64,000 nucleotides of DNA from Pedobacter sp. MR2016-24. Lineage in GTDB: Bacteria > Bacteroidota > Bacteroidia > Sphingobacteriales > Sphingobacteriaceae. The DNA lies in assembly GCF_026239655.1 (NCBI RefSeq), contig NZ_JAPIVO010000003.1, positions 1 through 64,000 of the forward strand, written 5' to 3'. Of this stretch, positions 7,142 through 14,907 are shown in pieces (the stretch's first letter is position 1; each line of letters starts with the position of its first letter). Made by a program: the position numbers and the translations under genes. A model generated the notes under the pieces. The model was not told the DNA's origin. It ran no database searches and saw only the letters and a program-made list of their open reading frames with translations.

Positions 7142-7838
7142 ATAAAGCGTCTCCAACTAATTCTTTTATTTTATTTGTTGCTTCCATATCGAGTAAATCG
7201 CTTTTATTGATAAAATATTCGAAATGTGCATAATTCCATGTGTTTCCGCCGTGATAAACGTAGATGTATAAAAAAGGGGTGTCGGTGATCTTATGGAGTA
7301 GCTTCTTGTTGGCCAAAAATGTGATCACATGAGTGTCTTCTCCCTTATTGGCATTTGCATATTGGTTCTGCATTAACATTTCCCTGCGACACAAGATAGT
7401 GCCATCCCAGGTATAAGAAAAAGAGAGATAGGCTTTCCCGGTAGTGGTATCGTATAGCAGGATTCTGGATAAGACACTGGCCTGAAAATGTTCTCCAACA
7501 ACCTGCATGCTGTTAAACTGATAGGAGAGTCTGCTCATATGATACCAGTCATCATCATCCCATAAACAAACATAATCACCTGAACTTTTGGCTATTGCGG
7601 TATTCCTGGCGTTTCCCAGTGACTCATCATTATCTCGTTCAATGCGAATGATTTTTAAGCTGTCATCGGGATTGAATTCGCGGATAACTTTTTCCGTAAT
7701 TTTGTCTTCTTTTGGGTGAGAAATAACCAGTTCTTTATTAGGGTAGTTTTGCGTCTCAAAACAGCGTATTGCCTTTTTAAGATGCTGAGGCCGGTTATTC
7801 GTGATACAAATACACGAAATCAGTGGATATCTATTCAT
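7140..7838 (-). CDS. GT2 glycosyltransferase, subtype B
   Basis: This is a 232 aa GT2 enzyme with N-terminal L-I-S-C-I-C-I-T-N-N-R-P, then Y-P-N-K-E-L-V-I-S-H-P, G-N-A-R-N-T-A-I, C-L-W-D-D-D-D-W-Y and a later G-E-D-T-H-V-I. It lacks the I-I-V-D-D-G motif of subtype A and instead has S-H-P-K-E-D, shared in part with its paralogue at 10474. The gene follows small-protein gene F by 15 nt, so the two are probably one transcript. No membrane segment. Confidence 0.87.
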   Translation of the reverse strand: MNRYPLISCICITNNRPQHLKKAIRCFETQNYPNKELVISHPKEDKITEKVIREFNPDDSLKIIRIERDNDESLGNARNTAIAKSSGDYVCLWDDDDWYHMSRLSYQFNSMQVVGEHFQASVLSRILLYDTTTGKAYLSFSYTWDGTILCRREMLMQNQYANANKGEDTHVITFLANKKLLHKITDTPFLYIYVYHGGNTWNYAHFEYFINKSDLLDMEATNKIKELVGDAL

Positions 7839-7853
7839 CGTGCTGATATTTAT

Positions 7854-8117
7854 TTAATGAGATGATTTCAGGTACACGTATTTTTTAGTACCCTCGGGAA
7901 AGGCAGGTTGCAACTGACCTGTAAGGAGTGCCTGATTGATATACTGGAGCAAGTTTCTGGATAAAGGGTTGCTGGGATGGGATGCCTCTCCCGTATCGGC
8001 GTAAATAGCGCAAATTTTATCGCCACAGAGGCAGTCGTGTTTAAGTTCAATTTTATGATAATGTTGAACATCAGTGGGATCATCTCCCCATATAAAAGCA
8101 TACCATGATTTTGACAT
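7854..8117 (-). CDS. Small C-x6-C protein, copy F (unknown function)
   Basis: This 87 aa family member has W5-Y6-A-F8, G-D at 11-12, Y20, C29-x6-C36-A-I-Y-A with an extra Cys31, P-L-S-R-N-L-L-Q-Y-I and K-K-Y-V-Y-L-K. It directly precedes a subtype B GT2 gene. It is the only copy without the conserved leader; instead its upstream region holds the palindromic operator-like box shared with the divergent GT2 gene at 8246. Confidence 0.8.
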   Translation of the reverse strand: MSKSWYAFIWGDDPTDVQHYHKIELKHDCLCGDKICAIYADTGEASHPSNPLSRNLLQYINQALLTGQLQPAFPEGTKKYVYLKSSH

Positions 8118-8166
8118 AACTCTATTATTTGTGGACTAAAATTAGGTAAAAGGTAAGATGGGCCTA

Positions 8167-8227
8167 GGGTCATCTGTCCCAAAAGCAAACCGCAGTAAAA
8201 GACGTTTTTCTATTCTTTGTAAATTGG
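8167..8227 (+). promoter_or_regulatory. Bipartite regulon promoter of the GT2 gene at 8246
   Basis: The box GGGTCATCTGTCCC (core CATCTG at 8171-8176) is followed by TATTCTTTG (8211-8219) and TAAATTGG (8220-8227). The core to TTTG-G distance is 48 nt, against 47 in the sister promoters. The box is near-palindromic and lies between divergent genes, so it may also act on small gene F. Confidence 0.6.
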
Positions 8228-8245
8228 GCACCTAACCCTGATAAG

Positions 8246-8962
8246 ATGGAAGATAGAGTAACCATTGATGTGATAATGCTGAGCTATGCCCAAACGGAAG
8301 CATTAAAACAAATGACGATCAATTGCCTGAATTCCCTCGCAGAATCGGAAGGAAAGCACATTTATTTCAAAACGATCGTAATTGAATCTGAAAAAGTAAT
8401 CGCGCCTTATCAATACCCGCATAGCAAAACCATATATCCGGATCAGCCTTTCGGATACCATAGGTATATGAACATCGGTATAAAAATGGGAACTGCTGAT
8501 TATGTCTGTATCTGCAACAACGATTTAATATTTCACAAAGAATGGGCAACAGAAATATTAAAGCCATTTACCCAATTCAGTGACGTGTCGAGTGCTTCGC
8601 CGATTTGCTCGATCAATCACCCGGCTGAAGGGTTTAAGGTGAATGATGGAATTAAACTGGGTTACCGGATCAGAAAAGAACTGGCTGGCTGGTGCATCTT
8701 TTTCAAAAGGGATATTTTAAAATTGACGGGCATGCTGGATGAAAATTATATCTTCTGGTGCGCGGACAATGATTATGCAAATACCTTATGGACACTGAAA
8801 CTGAACCATGTATTGGTAACAAGCGCTATTGTGGATCATTTAGAGAATAAGACATTACACAGCCAGACGCCGGAAAGGCAACTGGAACTGACTGAGCAGG
8901 AATGTATTTATTACGATAAAAAATGGAAACACCGGGATAAGGAAAACTGGATCGCCATGTAA
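8246..8962 (+). CDS. GT2 glycosyltransferase, subtype C
   Basis: This is a 238 aa GT2-like protein. The N-terminal I-D-V-I-M-L-S-Y-A-Q-T strand is followed by an I-V-I-E-S-E-K strand, G-Y-H-R-Y-M-N-I-G-I, and Y-V-C-I-C-N-N-D-L in place of a DxD. Later motifs are A-G-W-C-I-F-F-K-R and F-W-C-A-D-N-D-Y-A-N-T. It closely resembles the protein at 20361. It is monocistronic, under a regulon promoter, and ends head-on against the GT2 gene at 8963 with a shared hairpin over both stop codons. The sugar specificity cannot be read. Confidence 0.85.
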   Translation: MEDRVTIDVIMLSYAQTEALKQMTINCLNSLAESEGKHIYFKTIVIESEKVIAPYQYPHSKTIYPDQPFGYHRYMNIGIKMGTADYVCICNNDLIFHKEWATEILKPFTQFSDVSSASPICSINHPAEGFKVNDGIKLGYRIRKELAGWCIFFKRDILKLTGMLDENYIFWCADNDYANTLWTLKLNHVLVTSAIVDHLENKTLHSQTPERQLELTEQECIYYDKKWKHRDKENWIAM

Positions 8963-8971
8963 TCATGGCGA
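8950..8971. terminator. Inverted repeat spanning two converging stop codons
   Basis: ATCGCCATG-TAAT-CATGGCGAT is a perfect 9-bp stem with a 4-nt loop. It contains the last codons and stops of both flanking GT2 genes. The T-rich tail is weak, so the terminator call is moderate. Confidence 0.55.
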
Positions 8972-9607
8972 TACCCTTTTGTGGTGGTGCTGCTCAAAGT
9001 ACTTCACTGTGGTATTCCTGGGATGGAGAATAGCGACAAAACCATCTATATAGTCGTGGGCGAATACTTCTCCGCCGGAAGATTTGATAAAGTCATCGTC
9101 TTCCCCGGTCTGCAAATCTTTAAAGGGATGTTTTTCCCAGAGTTCCTTTTTATAGGCTAATGTTGCACCATTAAGCCACTGTGACGGATTGGAGGGGTTG
9201 TTCCGGTTCAGGGCAGTTCCGGTCCAGAGCGTATCGGTCACTACGGAGAAGAAATGGGTATGTTCTATGCCGCAAATGTCAGCACCGCTGGTTTGGAGGA
9301 ACTCCACCTGCCGGCTGATCCAGTCACTGGCATAAAAGTCATCATCATCCCAATGCATGATGATTTCACCTTGTGCGCGTTCACAGGCGTAATTTCTTTT
9401 TAAACCTACAGTACCTATAGGCTCAGTGTAATAGTATTTGATGGTGTCATCTTTTGGAATGAGGTCCTGAATGGATGTTTTGCCATCGTCAACAATAATC
9501 AGTTCTCTCTCAGGATAATCCTGATTTAGATAATGATTGATGGCAAAAGGAATATATTTTTCCCGGTTCGCGGTTGGCATAATACAGGATACTTTTGGCT
9601 GTTTCAT
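8963..9607 (-). CDS. GT2 glycosyltransferase, subtype A
   Basis: This is a 214 aa paralogue of the other subtype A enzymes: C-I-M-P-T-A-N-R-E-K-Y-I-P-F, I-V-D-D-G-K-T, G-T-V-G-L-K-R-N-Y-A, H-W-D-D-D-D-F-Y-A-S-D-W (F replaces W) and G-E-D-D-D-F-I. I chose the start at 9607, where family similarity begins; the frame is open to 9694 but that part has no similarity. It is divergent from the gene at 9751, sharing the operator-like box at 9658-9675. Confidence 0.87.
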   Translation of the reverse strand: MKQPKVSCIMPTANREKYIPFAINHYLNQDYPERELIIVDDGKTSIQDLIPKDDTIKYYYTEPIGTVGLKRNYACERAQGEIIMHWDDDDFYASDWISRQVEFLQTSGADICGIEHTHFFSVVTDTLWTGTALNRNNPSNPSQWLNGATLAYKKELWEKHPFKDLQTGEDDDFIKSSGGEVFAHDYIDGFVAILHPRNTTVKYFEQHHHKRVSP

Positions 9608-9657
9608 AGCATAGAATTTGATCATAACTAATTTAAAAAAGATATATGCTGCTAATT

Positions 9658-9717
9658 GGGACAAATGCCTCATTTTGCGGCGCATAAGAGGCAACAGGGC
9701 AATTTTATGTAAATTAG
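9658..9717 (+). promoter_or_regulatory. Bipartite regulon promoter of the gene at 9751
   Basis: GGGACAAATGCCTCA (core 9662-9667) is followed by TTTTATG and TAAATTAG (9710-9717). The base before TAAATT is exactly 47 nt from the core start. The reverse strand reads GGCATTTGTCCCA toward the GT2 gene at 9607, so the site may serve both directions. Confidence 0.6.
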
Positions 9718-9750
9718 TGAGGCATTGATCACCTCTAATACCAGTTAGCT

Positions 9751-10461
9751 ATGAAAACACATTTAATTACTTATGGCGACGCGAAGTATAACGCGCAGCT
9801 CCGCTTTTTTAAAGAAACAGCAGTTCATGCGGGTTTCTTTGACCAGATAGACGCTTATAGTGCGGCAGATATAGGTCCGGACTTTTACCGTAAATTCAAG
9901 GATGTACTGAATCTGAGGCGTGGAGGTGGTTACTGGATCTGGAAACCTTATTTTATTAAAAGGAAGCTGGAAGAAATAGAAGAGGGGGACGTGGTAATTT
10001 ATTGTGACGGGGGCTGCATGATCAATAGCAGAGGTCACGAAAGATTTAAGGAATACGTCAGGATGGTGGAGGAATCGGAACTGGGCATCATCAGTTTTGA
10101 ACTGCCTCACCTGGAAGCAGCGTATACGAAAAAGGAAGTGTTTGATTATTTCGGTGGTCAGGCTGAACTGGAGAATACGAATCAATTGATGGCCACTATT
10201 GTGATACTGAAAAAATGTGCGCATACGCAGATGCTGGTCGACATTTGGTACAATACTCTGGTCAAACACCGCGAACTGTTTACTGATGAAATGGATGAAC
10301 AGGGACAGGCTGCTGCATTTATCGATCATCGGCATGACCAGAGCATTTTCAGTATCATCCGTAAAAAGTTCGGCTCTATTGTGATCCCGGATGAAACATA
10401 TTTCCTGGATTTTGTACGGGAAGGGCAGTTATATCCATTATGGGCGACCAGGCTAAGGTAA
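9751..10461 (+). CDS. Putative GT-A type glycosyltransferase
   Basis: This 236 aa soluble protein has an N-terminal L-I-T-Y-G-D start, a central G-G-G-Y-W-I-W-K-P-Y motif, then V-V-I-Y-C-D-G-G-C with a D-x-G type metal site, and a late H-D-Q-S-I-F-S motif typical of nucleotide-sugar transferases that end with an H/E-D-Q segment. This is not the GT2 pattern of its neighbours. It is monocistronic, under a regulon promoter, and converges on the GT2 gene at 10474. I am fairly sure of the transferase fold, not of a CAZy family. Confidence 0.65.
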   Translation: MKTHLITYGDAKYNAQLRFFKETAVHAGFFDQIDAYSAADIGPDFYRKFKDVLNLRRGGGYWIWKPYFIKRKLEEIEEGDVVIYCDGGCMINSRGHERFKEYVRMVEESELGIISFELPHLEAAYTKKEVFDYFGGQAELENTNQLMATIVILKKCAHTQMLVDIWYNTLVKHRELFTDEMDEQGQAAAFIDHRHDQSIFSIIRKKFGSIVIPDETYFLDFVREGQLYPLWATRLR

Positions 10462-10473
10462 ACTCAGGCCAGC

Positions 10474-11196
10474 TCAGGATGGCGCAAGTGATACTTTGGA
10501 CTCAAACAGACTTTTTACCCAGGCGGTACTTTCCTTATCCAGCAGCTCGCTTTTCCTGGTGAAGTAGTTAAAGTGGTAGTAATCGCCTGCATTCTGCCCG
10601 TGGTAGGCGTATACGTAGAGAAAAGCACTGTCGGCGACAAAATGCACCAGTTTTTTGCTCTGCAGGAAACTGAACACAGGCGCATCTTCTGCCGCATTGG
10701 TATCGGAAAATGGATGCTCCAGGAGGATGTCTTTTCTGCAGAGGAGCGTGCCTGCCCAGGGATAATCAAGGGACATGAAGGCGCGCTGTCTGAGCGCATC
10801 AAATAACAGTACATGACTGAGCATACTGGCTTCTTTAAAGCTGGCCTTCATTTTCATGGTATTGTACTGATGGGCCAGGCGTTTTTCATGGTACCAGTCA
10901 TCGTCATCCCACAGGCAGATATAATCTCCTTTACTGGCCTGTATGGCCTGGTTTCTCGCCATACCTATAGATAGTGTTGCAGGTCTGGTGAGTGTGACAA
11001 TCCTGATCTCTGAAAGTTGTATGATATTTTCAACAAGTGCAGCACTGATCTGGTCATCTTCGGGATAGGAAATGACGATTTCCCGGTTGGGATAATTCTG
11101 CCTGTCAAAGGAGATGATAGATTTGAGTAGATCATCCGGACGCTTGGCGGTAACGCAAATGCAGGAAATAAGTGGATGGGTAATTTTGATCTTCAT
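10474..11196 (-). CDS. GT2 glycosyltransferase, subtype B
   Basis: This is a 240 aa paralogue of the protein at 7140: L-I-S-C-I-C-V-T-A-K-R-P, Y-P-N-R-E-I-V-I-S-Y-P-E-D-D, G-M-A-R-N-Q-A-I, C-L-W-D-D-D-D-W-Y, A-E-D-A-P-V-F. Its ATG overlaps the stop of the upstream subtype A gene by 4 nt (TCAT on the plus strand), so the two are translationally coupled. This repeats the subtype A plus B combination seen at 5359-7838, without a small-protein gene next to it. Confidence 0.87.
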   Translation of the reverse strand: MKIKITHPLISCICVTAKRPDDLLKSIISFDRQNYPNREIVISYPEDDQISAALVENIIQLSEIRIVTLTRPATLSIGMARNQAIQASKGDYICLWDDDDWYHEKRLAHQYNTMKMKASFKEASMLSHVLLFDALRQRAFMSLDYPWAGTLLCRKDILLEHPFSDTNAAEDAPVFSFLQSKKLVHFVADSAFLYVYAYHGQNAGDYYHFNYFTRKSELLDKESTAWVKSLFESKVSLAPS

Positions 11197-11840
11197 GGTC
11201 TGATAACTTTATGCTTGGGATTTTCGAAATTTTTAATGGTAGTATTATGGGGATGCAGCAGGCAGACAAAACCGTCGATATAGTCATGTATGAAAAGTTT
11301 GGCGCCGGACTGCTGAATGAAATTGTCGTCTTCGCCCTTCTGCAGATCCTGGAAAGGATGGGCCTGCCAGAATGATCTCCAGTAGGCTAATGAAGCACCG
11401 GTAACCCAGTTGTTGGGGTTAGGCATACCCTCATACTTGCGCACAACTGTAAAAAATTTATCCTGCAACGCAGTATAATAGTGTACATGCTGTATCCCGC
11501 ACATGTCGGCGCCGGATTGGGTAAGGAAATCGACCTGCCTGCTGATCCAGTCGGCAGCATACCAGTCATCATCATCCCAATGCATGATAATTTCACCTTT
11601 AGCTTTTTCACAGGCATAGTTACGTTTCATTCCTATAGTACCTACAGGAGCTGTGTAATAATAATGTATAGCGGGATGCTGAGGAATCAGGTCCCGGACG
11701 GAGTATTTTCCATCATCAATGATAATCAATTCCCTATGCTGATAAGTTTGGTGAAGGAAGTAAAAAATGGCAAAGGGAATGTATTGCTCCCGGTTTGCTG
11801 TAGGCATAATGCAGGAAACTAAAGGTTGTGAAGGCTTCAT
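11193..11840 (-). CDS. GT2 glycosyltransferase, subtype A
   Basis: This is a 215 aa enzyme with C-I-M-P-T-A-N-R-E-Q-Y-I-P-F, I-I-D-D-G-K-Y-S, G-T-I-G-M-K-R-N-Y-A-C, H-W-D-D-D-D-W-Y-A-A-D-W and G-E-D-D-N-F-I. It is the first gene of a two-gene unit with the subtype B gene at 10474. It is divergent from the GT10 gene at 11969, sharing one operator-like box. On the minus strand a CTTTCCTAAATC element lies at a similar distance from this box as in the plus-strand promoters. Confidence 0.88.
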   Translation of the reverse strand: MKPSQPLVSCIMPTANREQYIPFAIFYFLHQTYQHRELIIIDDGKYSVRDLIPQHPAIHYYYTAPVGTIGMKRNYACEKAKGEIIMHWDDDDWYAADWISRQVDFLTQSGADMCGIQHVHYYTALQDKFFTVVRKYEGMPNPNNWVTGASLAYWRSFWQAHPFQDLQKGEDDNFIQQSGAKLFIHDYIDGFVCLLHPHNTTIKNFENPKHKVIRP

Positions 11841-11889
11841 CTGCTCTGATTTAGGAAAGCAATTTAAAGAGGATAATAAGTTTATAACA

Positions 11890-11949
11890 GGGCCAGTTGA
11901 CGCATAAAGCAGGATTTATGGTTGATTCATAGGCTAATTTTTAACTTAG
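11890..11949 (+). promoter_or_regulatory. Bipartite regulon promoter of the GT10 gene at 11969
   Basis: GGGCCAGTTGACGCATAAAGC-type box (core CAGTTG 11894-11899), then TAACTTAG at 11942-11949. The base before TAACTT is exactly 47 nt from the core start. The same TAACTTAG box is found in the promoter of the other GT10 gene. Confidence 0.6.
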
Positions 11950-11968
11950 TTCAGCTAATAATAAAAGT

Positions 11969-12829
11969 ATGAAGATTAAATTTTTCTCCGATTATGAAGG
12001 ATCTGAAAACTTGTTGAAAAGGTTCAGGTCTAATTACAGTATAAATGATAATGATATATCTTTTACGACGACGGATGACTATGATTTTGCAATTGTATTT
12101 AACCGGGCTGATGAGGAAATCAGGCAGAATGCAAAAATCATTACAGTGATCCAGGAACCATCCTGGAGCGACGCGCACGAGAACAAGAAGTTTCTGACCG
12201 GAAGTGATTACCTGATTGTGCACGATCCGGAGCGCTTCGAAAAGGCCAACGGCGTGAAATTAGGTGGAAAGGTTATAGAATCTCCTGCTTTCATGTTCTT
12301 TCATGACCATGTGGACCATAGTTTTTTTGAGGGGAAGGAGCTGGTAAAAAAGGAGAAAAAATTGTCTATGGTAGTATCTGGTTTATATTTTAACCGTGCA
12401 AATTACAGGAAAAGGGTTGAAGTACTCGTCAATATTTTAAAGTCTGATCTGGATATTGATGTGTATGGCAGGAAATTAAATATTGAAGACAGGCGGTATA
12501 AAGGGCCGCTGGAGGAAAAGTATAGGGGAATACTGCCTTATGAGTATTCGATTGCGATTGAGAACTCTAATGAAAAAAATTACATCACAGAAAAATTCGT
12601 GGATTGTGTTTTATGTAATACTACACCCATATATAATGGTGCACCGAATATTGCAGAGGTCTATGATCCGAACTATTTCAGCACGATAGACCTGGATAGT
12701 GAGGATATAGTGGAAGACATCAGGAAAATTATTGCCTTACCGGCACCTGGTGCTGGTCCGAATAAACGGATTTATCAGGAAAAGTATAATTTATATCAGA
12801 AGCTGAAAGAGATCATTTTGAAGGATTAG
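11969..12829 (+). CDS. GT10-type (fucosyltransferase family) glycosyltransferase
   Basis: This 286 aa protein has the C-terminal family 10 signature: Y-R-G-I-L-P-Y-E-Y-S-I-A-I-E-N, then N-E-K-N-Y-I-T-E-K-F-V-D-C and P-I-Y-N-G-A-P-N-I. An N-terminal Rossmann-like half has V-I-Q-E-P-S-W. Family 10 enzymes usually transfer fucose from GDP-fucose in alpha-1,3/1,4 linkage, so a fucosylated product is plausible, though some members use other donors. It has no membrane anchor. It is very similar to the protein at 24822. Its last 17 nt overlap the converging GT4 gene. Confidence 0.85.
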   Translation: MKIKFFSDYEGSENLLKRFRSNYSINDNDISFTTTDDYDFAIVFNRADEEIRQNAKIITVIQEPSWSDAHENKKFLTGSDYLIVHDPERFEKANGVKLGGKVIESPAFMFFHDHVDHSFFEGKELVKKEKKLSMVVSGLYFNRANYRKRVEVLVNILKSDLDIDVYGRKLNIEDRRYKGPLEEKYRGILPYEYSIAIENSNEKNYITEKFVDCVLCNTTPIYNGAPNIAEVYDPNYFSTIDLDSEDIVEDIRKIIALPAPGAGPNKRIYQEKYNLYQKLKEIILKD

Positions 12830-14024
12830 GTGAGGACGGCTCCCACAAATGGGTACACCTGTAATGGTAATCGTTCACCATCTGCTCACTGTAATCAGTG
12901 ATCAAATTGCCTTCAGGATAGTGCAATGGAATAGCTAAATGTTTAAATATCAGGTTGCTCAGGCTTTGGGCAACCTTTTTGGCATCATAGGCTACGGTGG
13001 ATTTTTCCTGTGAGGCAGCGGAGAGTCCGGCCCTCAGCTGAGGATTTTCAAAGAGGAAATGGAGGGCTGCAGCGAGTTGATCTGCCCGGGGGGCAACAAC
13101 AAGACCAGTCACCTCGTTATCCACGACTTCCACCTGGGCATTGTCCCGGTCTTCAGTACTGATGGTGATGACTGGTGTGCCGGCTGCCATGGCTTCGGCC
13201 ATGACCATCCCAAAACTTTCCCCCATGGCACTGGCTGCGAGAAAGATACTGATGGATTGATAATAGATAAGCAATTGATGCAGGTCGGGTGTATTTTCGC
13301 AGACAATCACTTTATGATAAATACCCAAAGCTCGGGCATGGCGGAGCATTCTGGTGGTCGCGCCCACAAGCAGGAATCTGGCCTTCGGATGTTGTGCGGA
13401 GAAGAGCGCAAAGGCATCTAAGGTAATCAGATCGAATTTGGCATCGTCTGCGCGACCAACCCTGCCAACGATGAAAGCATCGCGGAGCTGATGTTTGATT
13501 TTAAATGCTGCAATTGCTGCAGCTGATGGCAGCTGCTTTCTGATCTGCTGTATATCAACAGGATTGGGTAAAACTTTTCTTTTGGCTTTGAAATCAATGC
13601 CAAGATCTCGATCGTACCACATTCTGCGGATCAGGATCATTTGGGATACATAGAGATCATAGTCAATCAGGTTATAAAAGGGAGAGTAATCATAACTGCC
13701 GAATATATTGGTTTGTATAATCATTTTTGGCCTGTGTGCAGTCAGGGTGGTGACTAATGAAGGATGCATGGTACCGTCGCCATGCCAGTGAATCACGTCA
13801 GTTTCATCGAGCAACTGACCGAGCCGGGTATAATCGCCCTCTAGAAGATGTACCGTGATGCCCAGCTGACGAATCAGTTCAGCACGCTCTCCGCCTTTGT
13901 GCAGACCAACCACCTGCACGGTGAACAGGTCAGGATTGAGGTACTTACTGAACAACTGGATCGTATATTCTGTACCGCCCAGGCCTAATTCATTTCCTGC
14001 TTCGATGATTCTGACTTTCTGCAT
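12813..14024 (-). CDS. GT4 glycosyltransferase
   Basis: This is a 403 aa GT-B transferase. The N-terminal domain begins V-R-I-I-E-A-G-N-E-L-G-L-G-G-T-E-Y, with a glycine-rich acceptor loop. The C-terminal domain has G-R-V-G-R-A-D-D-A-K-F, F-L-L-V-G, and an E-S-F-G-M-V-M-A-E-A-M-A-A-G-T-P-V motif (E-x7-E type) followed by G-L-V-V. It lies 77 nt downstream of the GT2 gene at 14102 with no visible promoter between, so they are probably co-transcribed. It is the only GT4 enzyme of the cluster. Confidence 0.9.
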   Translation of the reverse strand: MQKVRIIEAGNELGLGGTEYTIQLFSKYLNPDLFTVQVVGLHKGGERAELIRQLGITVHLLEGDYTRLGQLLDETDVIHWHGDGTMHPSLVTTLTAHRPKMIIQTNIFGSYDYSPFYNLIDYDLYVSQMILIRRMWYDRDLGIDFKAKRKVLPNPVDIQQIRKQLPSAAAIAAFKIKHQLRDAFIVGRVGRADDAKFDLITLDAFALFSAQHPKARFLLVGATTRMLRHARALGIYHKVIVCENTPDLHQLLIYYQSISIFLAASAMGESFGMVMAEAMAAGTPVITISTEDRDNAQVEVVDNEVTGLVVAPRADQLAAALHFLFENPQLRAGLSAASQEKSTVAYDAKKVAQSLSNLIFKHLAIPLHYPEGNLITDYSEQMVNDYHYRCTHLWEPSSPNPSK

Positions 14025-14101
14025 ACTGCTTTTCTTTTTGAGCGGTTTGGAGGGCGCGTTCGCTGCCCTGAACTGTAGTGAAGGTGTTATTTCATTGATG
14101 A

Positions 14102-14746
14102 TTAATCAAAGTGTTTTTTCTTATGTCTGCGGTTTTCGAAGGATTTGAATGTGGTATTATTGGGATGAAGAATAGCAACAAAACCGTCGATATAATCATG
14201 GGCATAAACTTTTGCGCCGGGATTCTGTACAAAATCCTCATCTTCACCCTTTTGCAGGTCTTTAAAAGGATGTTTTTTCCAGAATGATTTCCAGTACGCC
14301 ATGGTCGCACCGGCAAGCCAGACCCTTGAATTTGGGTTATTCCTGTTATGGGCATCGCCTTGCCAGAATATATTGACGATGGGAGAGTAGTGATGGATGT
14401 GCCTGATGCCGCAGATATCAGCGCCGGTCTCGAAAAGGGTGTTCACCTGGAAGCTGATCCAGTCCGGCGCATACCAGTCATCATCGTCCCAATTGATAAT
14501 GATCTCTCCTTTGGCTTTTTCACAGGCATAGTTTCTTTTTAAACCGATAGTACCGATGGGAGCGCTGTAAAAATAGCTGATCGTGTCTTTTTCGGGAATA
14601 AAGGGGGCAACGGATGTATGCCCGTCATCGACAATGACCAGTTCCTTATTGGGATAGTTCTGATCCAGGAAATACCGGATCGCATAGGGAATGTATTTTT
14701 CCCTGTTGGCCGTAGGCATGATACAGGAAACTAAGGGTAGATTCAT
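14102..14746 (-). CDS. GT2 glycosyltransferase, subtype A
   Basis: This 214 aa enzyme has C-I-M-P-T-A-N-R-E-K-Y-I-P-Y, I-V-D-D-G-H-T, G-T-I-G-L-K-R-N-Y-A-C, N-W-D-D-D-D-W-Y-A-P-D-W (Asn replaces the family's His before the acidic run) and G-E-D-E-D-F-V. It is the first gene of a unit with the GT4 gene, divergent from the glycosidase operon at 14908. The intergenic region holds one operator-like box. Confidence 0.88.
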   Translation of the reverse strand: MNLPLVSCIMPTANREKYIPYAIRYFLDQNYPNKELVIVDDGHTSVAPFIPEKDTISYFYSAPIGTIGLKRNYACEKAKGEIIINWDDDDWYAPDWISFQVNTLFETGADICGIRHIHHYSPIVNIFWQGDAHNRNNPNSRVWLAGATMAYWKSFWKKHPFKDLQKGEDEDFVQNPGAKVYAHDYIDGFVAILHPNNTTFKSFENRRHKKKHFD

Positions 14747-14791
14747 CTTGAGGATTTTCCTGTAAGTTACTTAAAGGACTTTTCGGGTGTA

Positions 14792-14851
14792 GGGACAGAT
14801 GTCCCAAAAGCTTTCGTGATCTTTCCCGCACTTGTGAAGGCATTATATTGG
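14792..14851 (+). promoter_or_regulatory. Bipartite regulon promoter of the glycosidase/protease operon
   Basis: GGGACAGATGTCCC (14792-14805) is palindromic except for the two central bases and is the cleanest copy of the box. TATATTGG lies at 14844-14851, so the base before TATATT is again 47 nt from the start of CAGATG. This puts the glycosidase and protease genes in the same regulon as the GTs. Confidence 0.55.
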
Positions 14852-14907
14852 CATGCGTTAGGACATCAATGTTGGATTGCTCACTATAAGGATAAACTGG
14901 ATACCTG

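Noticed and set aside
4188..8117. Small proteins as double-glycine bacteriocins or lanthipeptide precursors
   Set aside because: There is no GG or similar leader, no lanthionine synthetase, radical SAM, ATP-grasp or peptide exporter in the window, and the whole length of each protein is conserved, not just a leader.
9763..10335. 190-codon minus-strand ORF inside the GT-A-like gene
   Set aside because: It is antisense to a gene with conserved motifs and its own promoter, and has no recognisable features.
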